Origin: JBDKJS01 sp039806065
GTDB lineage: Bacteria > Bacteroidota > Bacteroidia > AKYH767-A > 2013-40CM-41-45
Reading direction: 5' to 3'
DNA: 21,995 bases
Assembly (NCBI GenBank): GCA_039806065.1
Contig: JBDKJS010000228.1
Location: 1-21,995, forward strand
Every line of letters starts with the position of its first letter. Within the stretch, counting starts at the first letter, position 1. Of this stretch, positions 1-8,608 are shown in pieces. A model generated the notes under the pieces. The model did no database searches and was not told the origin of the DNA. It was given only the letters and a program-made list of their open reading frames with translations. The position numbers and the translations under genes were made by a program.

Positions 1-3000
1 AATAATAATTATTGGTACTACTATTTCCGGCACCATCTACATTGCCAAGGCTTATAAAGTCCTGGCCATTGTTAGATCGTTGCACAATAAAATAATCGTT
101 ATTTAGTTCATTAGCTGTAACCCATTTACAATGCACCTCTTTACCTATGATGTGTGCATCAAACGAAAGTAAAGTAACTGGTAGTGGCGATCCAAATTGA
201 ATTGTTGCAAAGTCAGAAAAGCCAGTCATATTATTCCTTTTGGAGCATATAGCAGTGCTTGTGGCATCGCAATTTCCATTAATGGCCCAGCTTCCTATAC
301 CTGAGGGAGATCGCTTCATCACACTCCACATCATGCCTGTATTGTTGGTATGTCCGGTATTGAATAATGAGGCGGTATAGACACCTGATGGAGATGGAGT
401 ACTTGCATCCACGGTCCAGTATCCATGATTAAAGGATTGGTATTGGCTATAATCTGCTGTAGCACATTCATACGATGTAGGGCCATTGGGCACCGCGGGC
501 CAACTATTAAAAGAAGCTAATAAAGAATAGCCAGAAGTAGGTGCGGTGGTATAGTTGATATTTATTCTTTCAAAACCCATAGAATTGTTTCCAACCGGAA
601 AATCATAACTCCAGGCATTGGTTGCAATACTTCTTCTAAGGAATCCATTTACAAAGCTATTTACATTTCCTGTGCTGGAAGCGGAACTTGCTGTGTTGGT
701 AATGCTTACTTCATTACTTGTACCGGTAATAATTCTACCATTGTTAAAAGTTAAGGTACCAGATGTGCCCAGTATCATGTTGCTATTGGCACCGCTTAAT
801 GTAACACCACTTCCGGTATGATTCATTACTACATTGTTTAAAATAAGTGATCCGCTATTGTTGATAAAAGTTTGTGCAGCAGCGCCATTAAATTCTAAAG
901 TACCGGTAACATTGGTTAGTGTAGTGTTAGCGTTGGCATTATTAAAGTTACCAGCCAACCTAATATAACGGCCATTGGTATTAAGTACACTTGTATTGCT
1001 GTTGGTTGTAAGGCTTCCGCCAATGTCAATATCGTTGTTGAGCACCACGCTACCACCGGCTTTATTAATTAATAAGTTCGGAAACTTATTGGTTCCTGTT
1101 AAGCTTCCGCTTATATAATGTGTTACAGTTGGATCTGTAAATGCAATAGTTGCAGTAGGGGCGGCATTTAATGTTCCGTTATTGGTGAAGTTTCCACAAA
1201 CGTTTAAGGTAACTCCAGCATTTATAGTTAAGGTAGCACCAGGCGCAATTATTACATTTTTTACCGTTTGGTTAGTGGTGAGTATGGGTTGGTTGCTAGA
1301 AGAAGGCACCACATTAGCATCAATAGAACAAATAGGGAAGCTACAGCCACCCCAATTGCTTGATTGATTCCAAAGAGTTCCCACACCACCTGTCCAACTT
1401 ACCCCGCCTGATGTAGGCGCATAATTGATGGGCGAAGAGCCAAAATTCATAGTGAATCCAGAAGTAGAATTAGAAAAATTACTTACTTCAAGTAAATAAA
1501 TATCACCAGCCGTTACAGCAATATTTGCATCATAAGCAGCGCCAAAGCCAGGATATGCACCTGGTGCGGTTCCGGCAGTAGTGGAAATTCCAGTAACACC
1601 AAGGAAACTATAGTTGCAACGTAAAGGAATGGCGCCAGCAGCAATATCGCTACAATTTACGGCACCCGTTCCACCAATTTTCCATAAGGCAAAATCATAA
1701 TCTGTACACGCGGTGCTTGGTGCGCCAGGCCAATCATTGGGGATGATATCAAATGTAAGCGTACCATTATTGGCAATATTTATTTGATAGAACGCCCCAC
1801 CTCTTTCGCCACTCAATAAACAATTGCCACTTGCGCCAGGAAAATCACAATAATTACCAAATGCCTGCCAACCTGGATCGCCCACCGAAATACTTGCATT
1901 ACAAACAGGATTAGGAACACTACACTCTTGTCCAAATACGGTTGGTAAGGTTTGTGTAGTTGGGTCTATTGCTATGATACTGAAGGAACCTGTTCCACTA
2001 TTGTATCCATCCACTGCTATGTAATAAGTTTGTCCGCTGGTAACATTTACTGTTAAATCAGCATTATAATTAATATTTGTTCCGCAGCTAGTGCCATTGT
2101 CATTGCAACCTACTAAAGACATGCTGCTGCCACAAGTGCCACTGTAAATAGCAATTTGGCTGTTGGTTAAAGACCCTGGGCTAAGTTTCACCCTTAGTTG
2201 ATTTGATGTGGCCACTACACTGTACCAAACAGTGTTGATGGGGTTAGGAGTTGTCCAGCATGCAGGTGGGGCAGGTTCACTTGAGCCACTGCTGCAATTG
2301 TTATTGCCAAAAGTATATACCCCTGATGTAAGAGCTGTTGCATTACAAGGTAAATCATTGGCAGCGCCACTGCCAAATGAAGTCACATTGATATTATAAT
2401 TAGCATTAAACGGAGTGTTCCAAGTGTCAATGATGATGTAATAAGTGCCAGCACCAGGAAGTATTACAGAACCGGTTAAAGTACCAGAGGTAGCACCTCC
2501 GCCATTTCCTATACAAGTAGTGCCAGCAGCACCCGGACATCCATTGTAAACTTGAAAACCTATATTATTAGTACTTGCTGCACTCAGTGTGATACTGATG
2601 CACTCTGCAGCAAGAGCTGTGTATCGATACACTCGATCCTCGCCACTTTCGTAAAGTGTGCCACAAGAACCAGTGCTAGCATTGGTATAATCATTGCCCA
2701 TGCATGCAGTGCTATGATTGGTACCAGTATATGGAAGAGATGAAATATTTACAGGAACTGCACAAGTAGTACCACCGAGGGCACTAGCTGGGCTCGAAAT
2801 GTTGATGCTATAAGTTGGAATACAATTTGGTGAAGGGAATTGATCTACCAATAAATAATAAGTATTACCAGCCACTACATTAGCACAAAAACTTTGATTG
2901 CCATCAGAGCTTTGGGAATAGGCCACACAAGTTCCTGGTGTTCCGCTACAAGAGCTCACCATTGGACATCCATTGTATAAAGTTAACCCAACCCAAGAGC

Positions 3001-4066
3001 TGGCGCTAGATAAGGTGAATGTAGAGGTTCCGCTTGTACTAGGAGTGAAAACAAAAACCTCATCCTCCCCACCGAAATAAGATGTGCTACCACAGGTGAT
3101 GGTATTGCTTGCAGTTAAATCATTGCCTCTACCACAAGTGGTTCTGCCTACACTGTTATAAGGTAGGGAAGGCACAGTCACGGTACCGGTGCCGGTGCTA
3201 CATCCACCAGCGCCAACGGGAGCTGAAATGGTCAAGTCGCTAAAAGCATTACAAGCAGGCGATGGCCATGAATCAAGGATTAAATAATAGGTAACACCAC
3301 CTTGCAAACACACACTGAGAGTTTTATTCCCAGTCGAGCTTTGAGTATAATCTACACAAGTACCACCTTGCCCAGTCAGCGGACAACCTCTGTACAATAC
3401 CAAGCCGGTATAAGTGCCAGAGGAAGTAAGGTTAATGGTTACTGTGCCATTTGATGCAGGGGTAAAAACCCAAACACGATCTTCCCCATTCAAGTAGTTA
3501 TTGCCACCACATGTTATTAAATTTCCTGAGGTAAGGTCATTCACAGCACCGCAAGTAGTGCCAGCCCCACTACTATAAGGTAGTGAAGCCACAGTAGTTA
3601 CCCCTGTGCCTAAACCAGTAGGACATGTTAATGGAGGAGCATACTTATAAACAAAAGTACCCAATCCAGACTGGTTAGCACAATTGTATTTATTTACCAA
3701 AACTCTAAAATTTGCAGTAGCAGTGGCTGTCCACTGTACATAGGACTGATTACCGCAGTAGTCATCATTGTAACCGGCTGCCCCAACAGGCGTTCCGGCA
3801 TTATCTTGTATGGTTATTTGAGTGTCATAGGTGCTACTGCCCCCGTCTGCAGTGCAAAACGAAAAGTAATATACATTGCCAGCAGTGGCGGCAAAGGTAA
3901 AATACCTATTGCCATTTATATTAGTAGTTCCTACTGCACTCCAATTGGTACCTGGGGTTATGGTTCCGCCAGAGTTTCCACCGGTACATTGCGCATGCAA
4001 AGAAGTAGAAAAATAGTTAAACGCTAAAAAAAAGCACAGCAGTTTTATTCCGTAATTTTTACTCAT
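1..4066 (-). CDS. Giant secreted multi-module protein, probable T9SS cargo (3' end outside window)
   Basis: An uninterrupted minus-strand reading frame runs from an ATG at 4066 to the left edge, giving 1355 full codons without a stop. Residues 1-25 form a signal peptide (KLLCFFLAFNYF core, cleavage likely after SLHA). Residues 26-145 are a beta-rich, Cys-containing module. Residues 147-560 are three related modules of about 140 residues. Residues 566-700 resemble bacterial pre-peptidase/PPC-type domains (YYIAVDGYNSGTG). Residues 715-880 are another Cys-rich module. From residue 891 (SWTGG...W...NW) there is an Asn/Thr/Gly-rich repetitive beta region like those of autotransporter-type adhesins. 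From residue 1294 (PLPVTLLSFDA, then NDYFIVQRSNNGQDF) it matches the region that precedes T9SS type A sorting domains in Bacteroidota. The sorting domain itself would lie beyond position 1. Likely role, by inference: surface-exposed or released adhesin or matrix protein. No catalytic motif was recognised. It follows polA by 189 bp, and no clear TAnnTTTG promoter was found in that gap. Confidence 0.85.
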   Translation of the reverse strand, partial: MSKNYGIKLLCFFLAFNYFSTSLHAQCTGGNSGGTITPGTNWSAVGTTNINGNRYFTFAATAGNVYYFSFCTADGGSSTYDTQITIQDNAGTPVGAAGYNDDYCGNQSYVQWTATATANFRVLVNKYNCANQSGLGTFVYKYAPPLTCPTGLGTGVTTVASLPYSSGAGTTCGAVNDLTSGNLITCGGNNYLNGEDRVWVFTPASNGTVTINLTSSGTYTGLVLYRGCPLTGQGGTCVDYTQSSTGNKTLSVCLQGGVTYYLILDSWPSPACNAFSDLTISAPVGAGGCSTGTGTVTVPSLPYNSVGRTTCGRGNDLTASNTITCGSTSYFGGEDEVFVFTPSTSGTSTFTLSSASSWVGLTLYNGCPMVSSCSGTPGTCVAYSQSSDGNQSFCANVVAGNTYYLLVDQFPSPNCIPTYSINISSPASALGGTTCAVPVNISSLPYTGTNHSTACMGNDYTNASTGSCGTLYESGEDRVYRYTALAAECISITLSAASTNNIGFQVYNGCPGAAGTTCIGNGGGATSGTLTGSVILPGAGTYYIIIDTWNTPFNANYNINVTSFGSGAANDLPCNATALTSGVYTFGNNNCSSGSSEPAPPACWTTPNPINTVWYSVVATSNQLRVKLSPGSLTNSQIAIYSGTCGSSMSLVGCNDNGTSCGTNINYNADLTVNVTSGQTYYIAVDGYNSGTGSFSIIAIDPTTQTLPTVFGQECSVPNPVCNASISVGDPGWQAFGNYCDFPGASGNCLLSGERGGAFYQINIANNGTLTFDIIPNDWPGAPSTACTDYDFALWKIGGTGAVNCSDIAAGAIPLRCNYSFLGVTGISTTAGTAPGAYPGFGAAYDANIAVTAGDIYLLEVSNFSNSTSGFTMNFGSSPINYAPTSGGVSWTGGVGTLWNQSSNWGGCSFPICSIDANVVPSSSNQPILTTNQTVKNVIIAPGATLTINAGVTLNVCGNFTNNGTLNAAPTATIAFTDPTVTHYISGSLTGTNKFPNLLINKAGGSVVLNNDIDIGGSLTTNSNTSVLNTNGRYIRLAGNFNNANANTTLTNVTGTLEFNGAAAQTFINNSGSLILNNVVMNHTGSGVTLSGANSNMILGTSGTLTFNNGRIITGTSNEVSITNTASSASSTGNVNSFVNGFLRRSIATNAWSYDFPVGNNSMGFERININYTTAPTSGYSLLASFNSWPAVPNGPTSYECATADYSQYQSFNHGYWTVDASTPSPSGVYTASLFNTGHTNNTGMMWSVMKRSPSGIGSWAINGNCDATSTAICSKRNNMTGFSDFATIQFGSPLPVTLLSFDAHIIGKEVHCKWVTANELNNDYFIVQRSNNGQDFISLGNVDGAGNSSTNNYY
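2387..3628 (-). repeat. Three tandem ~140-residue protein modules inside the giant exoprotein
   Basis: Three consecutive modules (about residues 147-285, 286-425 and 430-560) share an ordered set of motifs. These are SLPY near the start, a TTC or TAC followed by NDLT or NDYT, a GED(R/E)V motif at residues 194, 333 and 475, a (L/V)Y(R/N)GCP motif, and TYYLI(L/V/I)D near the end. The GED spacing of 139 and 142 residues gives the repeat period. Conserved cysteines in each copy suggest disulfides, consistent with an extracellular location. The copies are clearly diverged at the protein level, so this is old duplication and not a recent DNA expansion. Confidence 0.75.
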
Positions 4067-4255
4067 GGTAAACGGGTTTAATGTAATGGTATGAACGAAG
4101 CAAATAACTTAGGGTTAAAGCTAAAAACCTTTTTTACATTCACAACACTTCAAAAAACTAAATATCCAGCATAAAAAGTGAACCTAATCTTACAGAAATT
4201 TTGAAAGGACCACAAGCGGCTCTCATTTAATAAAATTGGATTGAGGCCATTGCCA

Positions 4256-7039
4256 CTAATGAGCTTCCAGCCAATTGTTTCCCATTCCAATGCCAATTTC
4301 AACTGGCACATTTAGTGGAATAGCATATTTCATTTTTTCACTTACGATCGATAATAGGATATCTTTCTCTTGAAGGAAGCAGTCAAACACCAATTCATCG
4401 TGCACCTGAAGCAACATTTTTGAAACAAGCTTGTTTTTTTTTATTTCCTTTTGGATATTTATCATGGCCACCTTAATCATGTCGGCAGCACTACCTTGAA
4501 TAGGTGCATTGATGGCGTTTCTTTCAGCAAAGCCTCTTACAGTGGCATTGGCAGAGTTGATATCTCGCAAAAATCTTCTCCGCCCCAGAATGGTTTCCAC
4601 AAAACCCTTGCTACGAGCATTGGCAATGCTTTCATCCATATAGTCTTTTATTCCGGGATATTGTTTGAAATAATTTTCTATTATTTCTTTAGCTTCCGTT
4701 CTACTTATGTTTAACCTATCGGCTAATCCAAAAGCTGAAATTCCATAAATTATTCCAAAGTTGACCATCTTTGCGTTTCGTCTCTGGTCACTACTCACTT
4801 CATTTAGTTGCACACCATAAACTTTTGCTGCAGTTGCGGCATGAATATCTTCACCGCTATTGAATGCAGCAATCATATTTTCATCTTTACTTAAGCTAGC
4901 CATTATTCTTAATTCTATTTGAGAGTAGTCGGCACTTAGTAGTTGGTAACTTTCATTTTTAGCAACAAAGGCCTTTCTTATTTCACGTCCTCTTGCGGTG
5001 CGTATTGGAATGTTTTGAAGGTTGGGGTTGTCACTACTTAAGCGACCGGTTACTGCCACCACTTGGTTGTAGGAGGTGTGTAATCTTCCCGTTTTCTTGT
5101 TTACCATTTGAGGTAAAACATCCACATAGGTGTTTTTTAGTTTTACCAGTTCCCGATAGTCAAGTATTTTTCTAACTATAGGGCTTTTATTTTCAAGTTT
5201 GCTTAATACATCTTCTCCGGTGCTATATTGACCTGTTTTAGTCTTTTGTGGTTTGTCTATAATTTTTAATTTTTCGAACAACACTTCGCCCACTTGCTTT
5301 GGTGATGAAACATTAAATATTGAACCCGCCAATTGTTGAATTTCTTTTTCTACAGTCACAATATCAACCGCTAATAATTTTGAAAAATCTTGAAGCGTTT
5401 TTGTGTCAAGATTTATTCCTTCGAATTCCATTTCTTGTAGCACATTCACTAATGGAAGTTCTACTTCATGCAATAAGCGCTCTAGATTACTAGTGGATAT
5501 TTTTGGGGCAAATAATTCAAAAAGTTGTAATGTTACATCAGCATCTTCAGCAGCGTAATTGGCAATTTGTTCCATTGGTACATCCCGCATGTTGCCTTGT
5601 GTTTTACCTTTTTTACCTATCAGCGATTCTATGCTTACGGGTTCATAGTTCAAATAGGTTTTGGCCATGTAGTCCATGTTATGTCGCGCTTCTGGTTGCA
5701 ATAAAAAATGAGCAATCATGGTATCAAATAAAGCACCGGTGATGTTTATATCGTAATTTTTTAAGATCGCTATATCATATTTAATGTTTTGTCCTATTTT
5801 TAGAATGGTATCATCTTCAAACACGTTTTTAAACAAACTCAATAATTTTATACAATCATCCTTACTTTCTGGCATAGGTACGTAGTAGGCCTCTCCTGTT
5901 TTAATGGCCAATGAGAGCCCCACAACTTCTGCGTCAAGCGTATCTAAGCTGGTAGTTTCTGTATCAAAACAAAATCTTTTTTTTTGATTAATTTCGTATA
6001 TAACCTCTTGTATTAACGTCTCATTATTAAGAATACTGTAATGGTGAGGCGTGCTGTCTATGTTTTTATAATTAACAGGGTTGGTCACCTCAGCAGGATC
6101 TTCTTCAAAAAGAGATACCTGTATAGCATTTGTTTTAGTAGTATTGATTGGGCTTACATTATTGCTATTGTTTGAAGTAAAAGATTCAGCAAGTCGTTTA
6201 AATTCTAATTCAAAAAACAGGCTTTTTAGTGCTTCAATATTCCATTCATTTATTTTTAGATCCTCAGGCTTAATGTTGATGGGTACATCGGTAATAATTG
6301 AAGCAAGCATTTTTGATTGAATGGCTGCTTGTTTATTATTTTCTACTTTTTCTTTTAATTTTCCTTTCAGCAAGTGGGTGTTATCCAAAAGATTTTCTAC
6401 ACTATCAAAATGCTGTACTAATTGGGTTGCGGTTTTTTCTCCCACCCCTGGAATACCGGGAATATTATCTACAGCATCGCCCATCAGGCCCAAGATGTCT
6501 TTAACTTGTTCTACTCGGCTAATCCCCCAACGCTCACAAACTTCTTTTTCGCCTAATATTTCTGGTGGTGCTCCAGCCCTGCCCGGCTTGTATATAAAAG
6601 TATTTTTATCCACTAGCTGACCATAATCCTTATCAGGAGTCATCATAAAAGTGGTAAATCCATTTTTTTCAGCTTGTATAGCTAGGGTTCCAATAATATC
6701 ATCTGCTTCATAACCACCTAATTTTACAATGGGAATGTTAAAAGCTTCAATAATTTGAGTGATGTACGGAATAGATTTAGCCAAATCTTCAGGCATCTCT
6801 TGCCTGTTTGCTTTATAATCTGAAAAAACTTGGTGTCTTTCAGTTGGTTCAGCAGTATCAAACACTACGGCTATGTGTGTTGGCTTTTCTTTTTTGATTA
6901 CATCAAGCAAGGTGTTGGTAAAGCCAAACATGGCAGAAGTGTTTATACCCTTACTATTGATTCTATGGTTGTTACTAAATGCAAAATATGCTCTATAGAT
7001 TAAGGCAAAAGCATCAAGCAAAAAAAGTTTTTTCTCCAT
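4256..7039 (-). CDS. polA: DNA polymerase I
   Basis: A 927-residue family A DNA polymerase that fills gaps and removes RNA primers during replication and excision repair in the cytoplasm. All three domains are present. The N-terminal 5'-3' exonuclease (about 1-290) has LLDAFALIYRAYFA, the acidic GGYEADDIIGT at 108-117 and a helix-hairpin-helix IPGIPGVGEKTA. The 3'-5' proofreading domain (about 340-510) keeps its catalytic residues: D359 and E361 (FDTETT), N418 and D422 (GQNIKYD), and Y495 and D499. The polymerase domain has motif A DYSQIELR (704-711), motif B with K757 and F761 (RRNAKMVNFGIIYG) and motif C QVHDE (878-882). Phe at 761 is the form associated with discrimination against dideoxynucleotides. 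Length is normal for the family. The ATG at 7039 lies 2 bp after the stop of a small upstream gene, so the two are probably translated from one mRNA. Confidence 0.98.
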   Translation of the reverse strand: MEKKLFLLDAFALIYRAYFAFSNNHRINSKGINTSAMFGFTNTLLDVIKKEKPTHIAVVFDTAEPTERHQVFSDYKANRQEMPEDLAKSIPYITQIIEAFNIPIVKLGGYEADDIIGTLAIQAEKNGFTTFMMTPDKDYGQLVDKNTFIYKPGRAGAPPEILGEKEVCERWGISRVEQVKDILGLMGDAVDNIPGIPGVGEKTATQLVQHFDSVENLLDNTHLLKGKLKEKVENNKQAAIQSKMLASIITDVPINIKPEDLKINEWNIEALKSLFFELEFKRLAESFTSNNSNNVSPINTTKTNAIQVSLFEEDPAEVTNPVNYKNIDSTPHHYSILNNETLIQEVIYEINQKKRFCFDTETTSLDTLDAEVVGLSLAIKTGEAYYVPMPESKDDCIKLLSLFKNVFEDDTILKIGQNIKYDIAILKNYDINITGALFDTMIAHFLLQPEARHNMDYMAKTYLNYEPVSIESLIGKKGKTQGNMRDVPMEQIANYAAEDADVTLQLFELFAPKISTSNLERLLHEVELPLVNVLQEMEFEGINLDTKTLQDFSKLLAVDIVTVEKEIQQLAGSIFNVSSPKQVGEVLFEKLKIIDKPQKTKTGQYSTGEDVLSKLENKSPIVRKILDYRELVKLKNTYVDVLPQMVNKKTGRLHTSYNQVVAVTGRLSSDNPNLQNIPIRTARGREIRKAFVAKNESYQLLSADYSQIELRIMASLSKDENMIAAFNSGEDIHAATAAKVYGVQLNEVSSDQRRNAKMVNFGIIYGISAFGLADRLNISRTEAKEIIENYFKQYPGIKDYMDESIANARSKGFVETILGRRRFLRDINSANATVRGFAERNAINAPIQGSAADMIKVAMINIQKEIKKNKLVSKMLLQVHDELVFDCFLQEKDILLSIVSEKMKYAIPLNVPVEIGIGMGNNWLEAH

Positions 7040-7041
7040 TA

Positions 7042-7212
7042 CTATTCTACTGTTTTATGTTTATTTCTGGCCCAACGCTTGTTGGCCTCTTTCTTTTTGT
7101 CTTTAATTATTTTTTTTGAAAATCGACCATCATAATAACCCGCTTTTACAGCAAGTGCCCGCTGAATAGCTTTCATATGTTTTACATTTTGCTTGTTAGT
7201 TTTTGCTGGCAT
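7042..7212 (-). CDS. Small, very basic hypothetical protein upstream of polA
   Basis: A 56-codon frame starts at ATG 7212 and stops with TAG at 7042-7044, only 2 bp before the polA ATG. The predicted protein (start MPAKTNKQNVKHMKAIQRA, end RWARNKHKTVE) is rich in Lys and Arg, has no signal peptide or membrane segment, and contains a central AGYYDGRFSKKIIKD segment followed by a basic helix. The tight spacing to polA, the occupation of nearly the whole polA-rseP gap and the ordinary amino-acid composition support a real gene. Its charge suggests nucleic-acid or ribosome binding, which is inference only; I do not recognise the family. Confidence 0.6.
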   Translation of the reverse strand: MPAKTNKQNVKHMKAIQRALAVKAGYYDGRFSKKIIKDKKKEANKRWARNKHKTVE

Positions 7213-7234
7213 CTATTTAAATTAAAGGTCACTG

Positions 7235-7258
7235 TTGCAATAAATAATTTTACTTTTG
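7235..7258 (+). promoter_or_regulatory. Candidate promoter of rseP (Bacteroidota type)
   Basis: TACTTTTG at 7251-7258 is a full match to the Bacteroidota primary-sigma -7 motif TAnnTTTG and lies about 30 nt before the rseP start. A TTG at 7235-7237 could serve as the upstream element, but the 13-nt spacer is shorter than the usual ~19, so only the -7 motif is persuasive. The divergent small gene/polA unit must be driven from the same 76-bp interval. Confidence 0.5.
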
Positions 7259-7288
7259 CAAGGTAAACAATAAAAGATAGATTTTTGA

Positions 7289-8608
7289 ATGGAAGCATTA
7301 ACAATGACCGCACAGCTCATCTTAGCATTGGCTATTTTAGTCACGCTGCACGAACTAGGTCACTATTTGGCAGCGAGAGCCTTTGGCATTAAGGTAGAGA
7401 AATTTTATTTATTTTTCGATGCTTGGGGGTTTAAGTTTTTCAGTTTTAAGAAGGGCGATACCGAATATGGAATAGGTTGGCTCCCCTTAGGTGGTTATGT
7501 AAAGATTAGTGGCATGATAGATGAAAGCATGGATAGAGAGGCAATGAGTAAACCACCACAGCCCTATGAATTTCGATCAAAGCCTAGGTGGCAAAGGCTT
7601 ATTGTCATGCTTGGCGGGATCATCATGAATGTGATTCTAGGAATAGTAATTTATACTTTCATGTTGCTGCACTATACTGAAAGTTATTTACCTGCGGCCA
7701 ATGTAACAGATGGAATTCAGGCTTATGATTTGGGCCTCAAGGCAGGCCTGCGCGATGGAGATTTAGTAACTGAAATCAATGGGAAGCCTTATGAACGTTT
7801 CGAAGACTTGTTAGGAACAAAAATTTTATTTGGAGCTGATCTTACAATCATTCGCGGAGGCCAGAAGCTGGTCACTACTGTACCGAATGACTTTTACAAG
7901 TCGGTTAAAGAGGCCGGAAGTGGCAATTTTATCGGCACCAGACAAAGCTGCTTGCAAATAGAAAGAGTAGAGCCGGGAATGCCGGCATCATCAGCTGGTG
8001 TTAAAGAAGGGGATAAGCAAATAGCAATTGAAGGATTGCGCACGATGAGCATTGCAGCAGTACAAACTAAATTAAAAAATTTGAAAGGGAAGCCGGTTAG
8101 CATAACCGTGTTACGTGGAACAGATACTTTAACACTCATGCCGGTGGTTTCTGATAGCGGTAGAATAGGCGTTGCATACAAACCATTTTTGGGAAACTAT
8201 CCAATGCAAGCATATGGATTGAGCAAGGCACTACGCTATGGCACTCACGATGCATTTCAAGCGATCATTGTAAATATAAAAGGGCTTAGGCAAATATTTA
8301 AAGGAAAAGAAAAAGTGGGCGATAGTCTTCAGGGGCCAGTTGGAATTGCACGTGAGTTTGGTGGCATATGGAATTGGGCACGCTTTTGGATGTTGACAGG
8401 ATTACTAAGCATGGTGCTGGCATTTATGAACTTGTTGCCAATTCCTGCCTTAGATGGAGGCCATGTACTGTTCTTATTAATAGAAATGATTACCCAACGA
8501 AAATTAAGTGATAAATTTTTAGAGAAGGCACAAATGGTAGGGATGATATTATTGCTTTCCTTAATGATCTTTGTTTTTGGGAATGATATTTTTAAGGCTT
8601 TAAGCTAA
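7289..8608 (+). CDS. rseP: RseP-type intramembrane zinc metalloprotease (site-2 protease)
   Basis: A 439-residue member of the M50 family, which cleaves membrane-anchored substrates such as anti-sigma factors within the bilayer. The zinc motif HELGH is at 21-25 in the first membrane segment, with the third ligand motif NLLPIPALDGG at 381-391 (Asp389). Two PDZ-like domains lie between them (about 125-205, with GLKAGLRDGDLVTEING, and about 222-295, with MPASSAGVKEGD). Further membrane segments are near 108-125, 365-395 and 415-435. A second in-frame ATG is at 7304 (residue 6); either start keeps the whole first membrane segment. The substrate is not shown by the neighbourhood: no sigma/anti-sigma pair is nearby. 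It has its own promoter candidate and ends against the convergent glycosyltransferase gene. Confidence 0.95.
   Translation: MEALTMTAQLILALAILVTLHELGHYLAARAFGIKVEKFYLFFDAWGFKFFSFKKGDTEYGIGWLPLGGYVKISGMIDESMDREAMSKPPQPYEFRSKPRWQRLIVMLGGIIMNVILGIVIYTFMLLHYTESYLPAANVTDGIQAYDLGLKAGLRDGDLVTEINGKPYERFEDLLGTKILFGADLTIIRGGQKLVTTVPNDFYKSVKEAGSGNFIGTRQSCLQIERVEPGMPASSAGVKEGDKQIAIEGLRTMSIAAVQTKLKNLKGKPVSITVLRGTDTLTLMPVVSDSGRIGVAYKPFLGNYPMQAYGLSKALRYGTHDAFQAIIVNIKGLRQIFKGKEKVGDSLQGPVGIAREFGGIWNWARFWMLTGLLSMVLAFMNLLPIPALDGGHVLFLLIEMITQRKLSDKFLEKAQMVGMILLLSLMIFVFGNDIFKALS

Noticed and set aside
618..4027. Several plus-strand frames of 60-73 codons antisense to the giant exoprotein
   Set aside because: They lie opposite a continuous 1355-codon minus-strand frame with a clear signal peptide and domain motifs, and their own sequences have no recognisable composition or motif.
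4067..4255. Gap between polA and the giant exoprotein searched for a terminator, promoter or small gene
   Set aside because: No stem longer than a few base pairs, no full TAnnTTTG match in the minus orientation and no plausible coding frame were seen.
4451..6620. Plus-strand frames of 60-99 codons opposite polA
   Set aside because: polA is complete with every catalytic motif; the antisense frames are chance openings in A+T-rich sequence.
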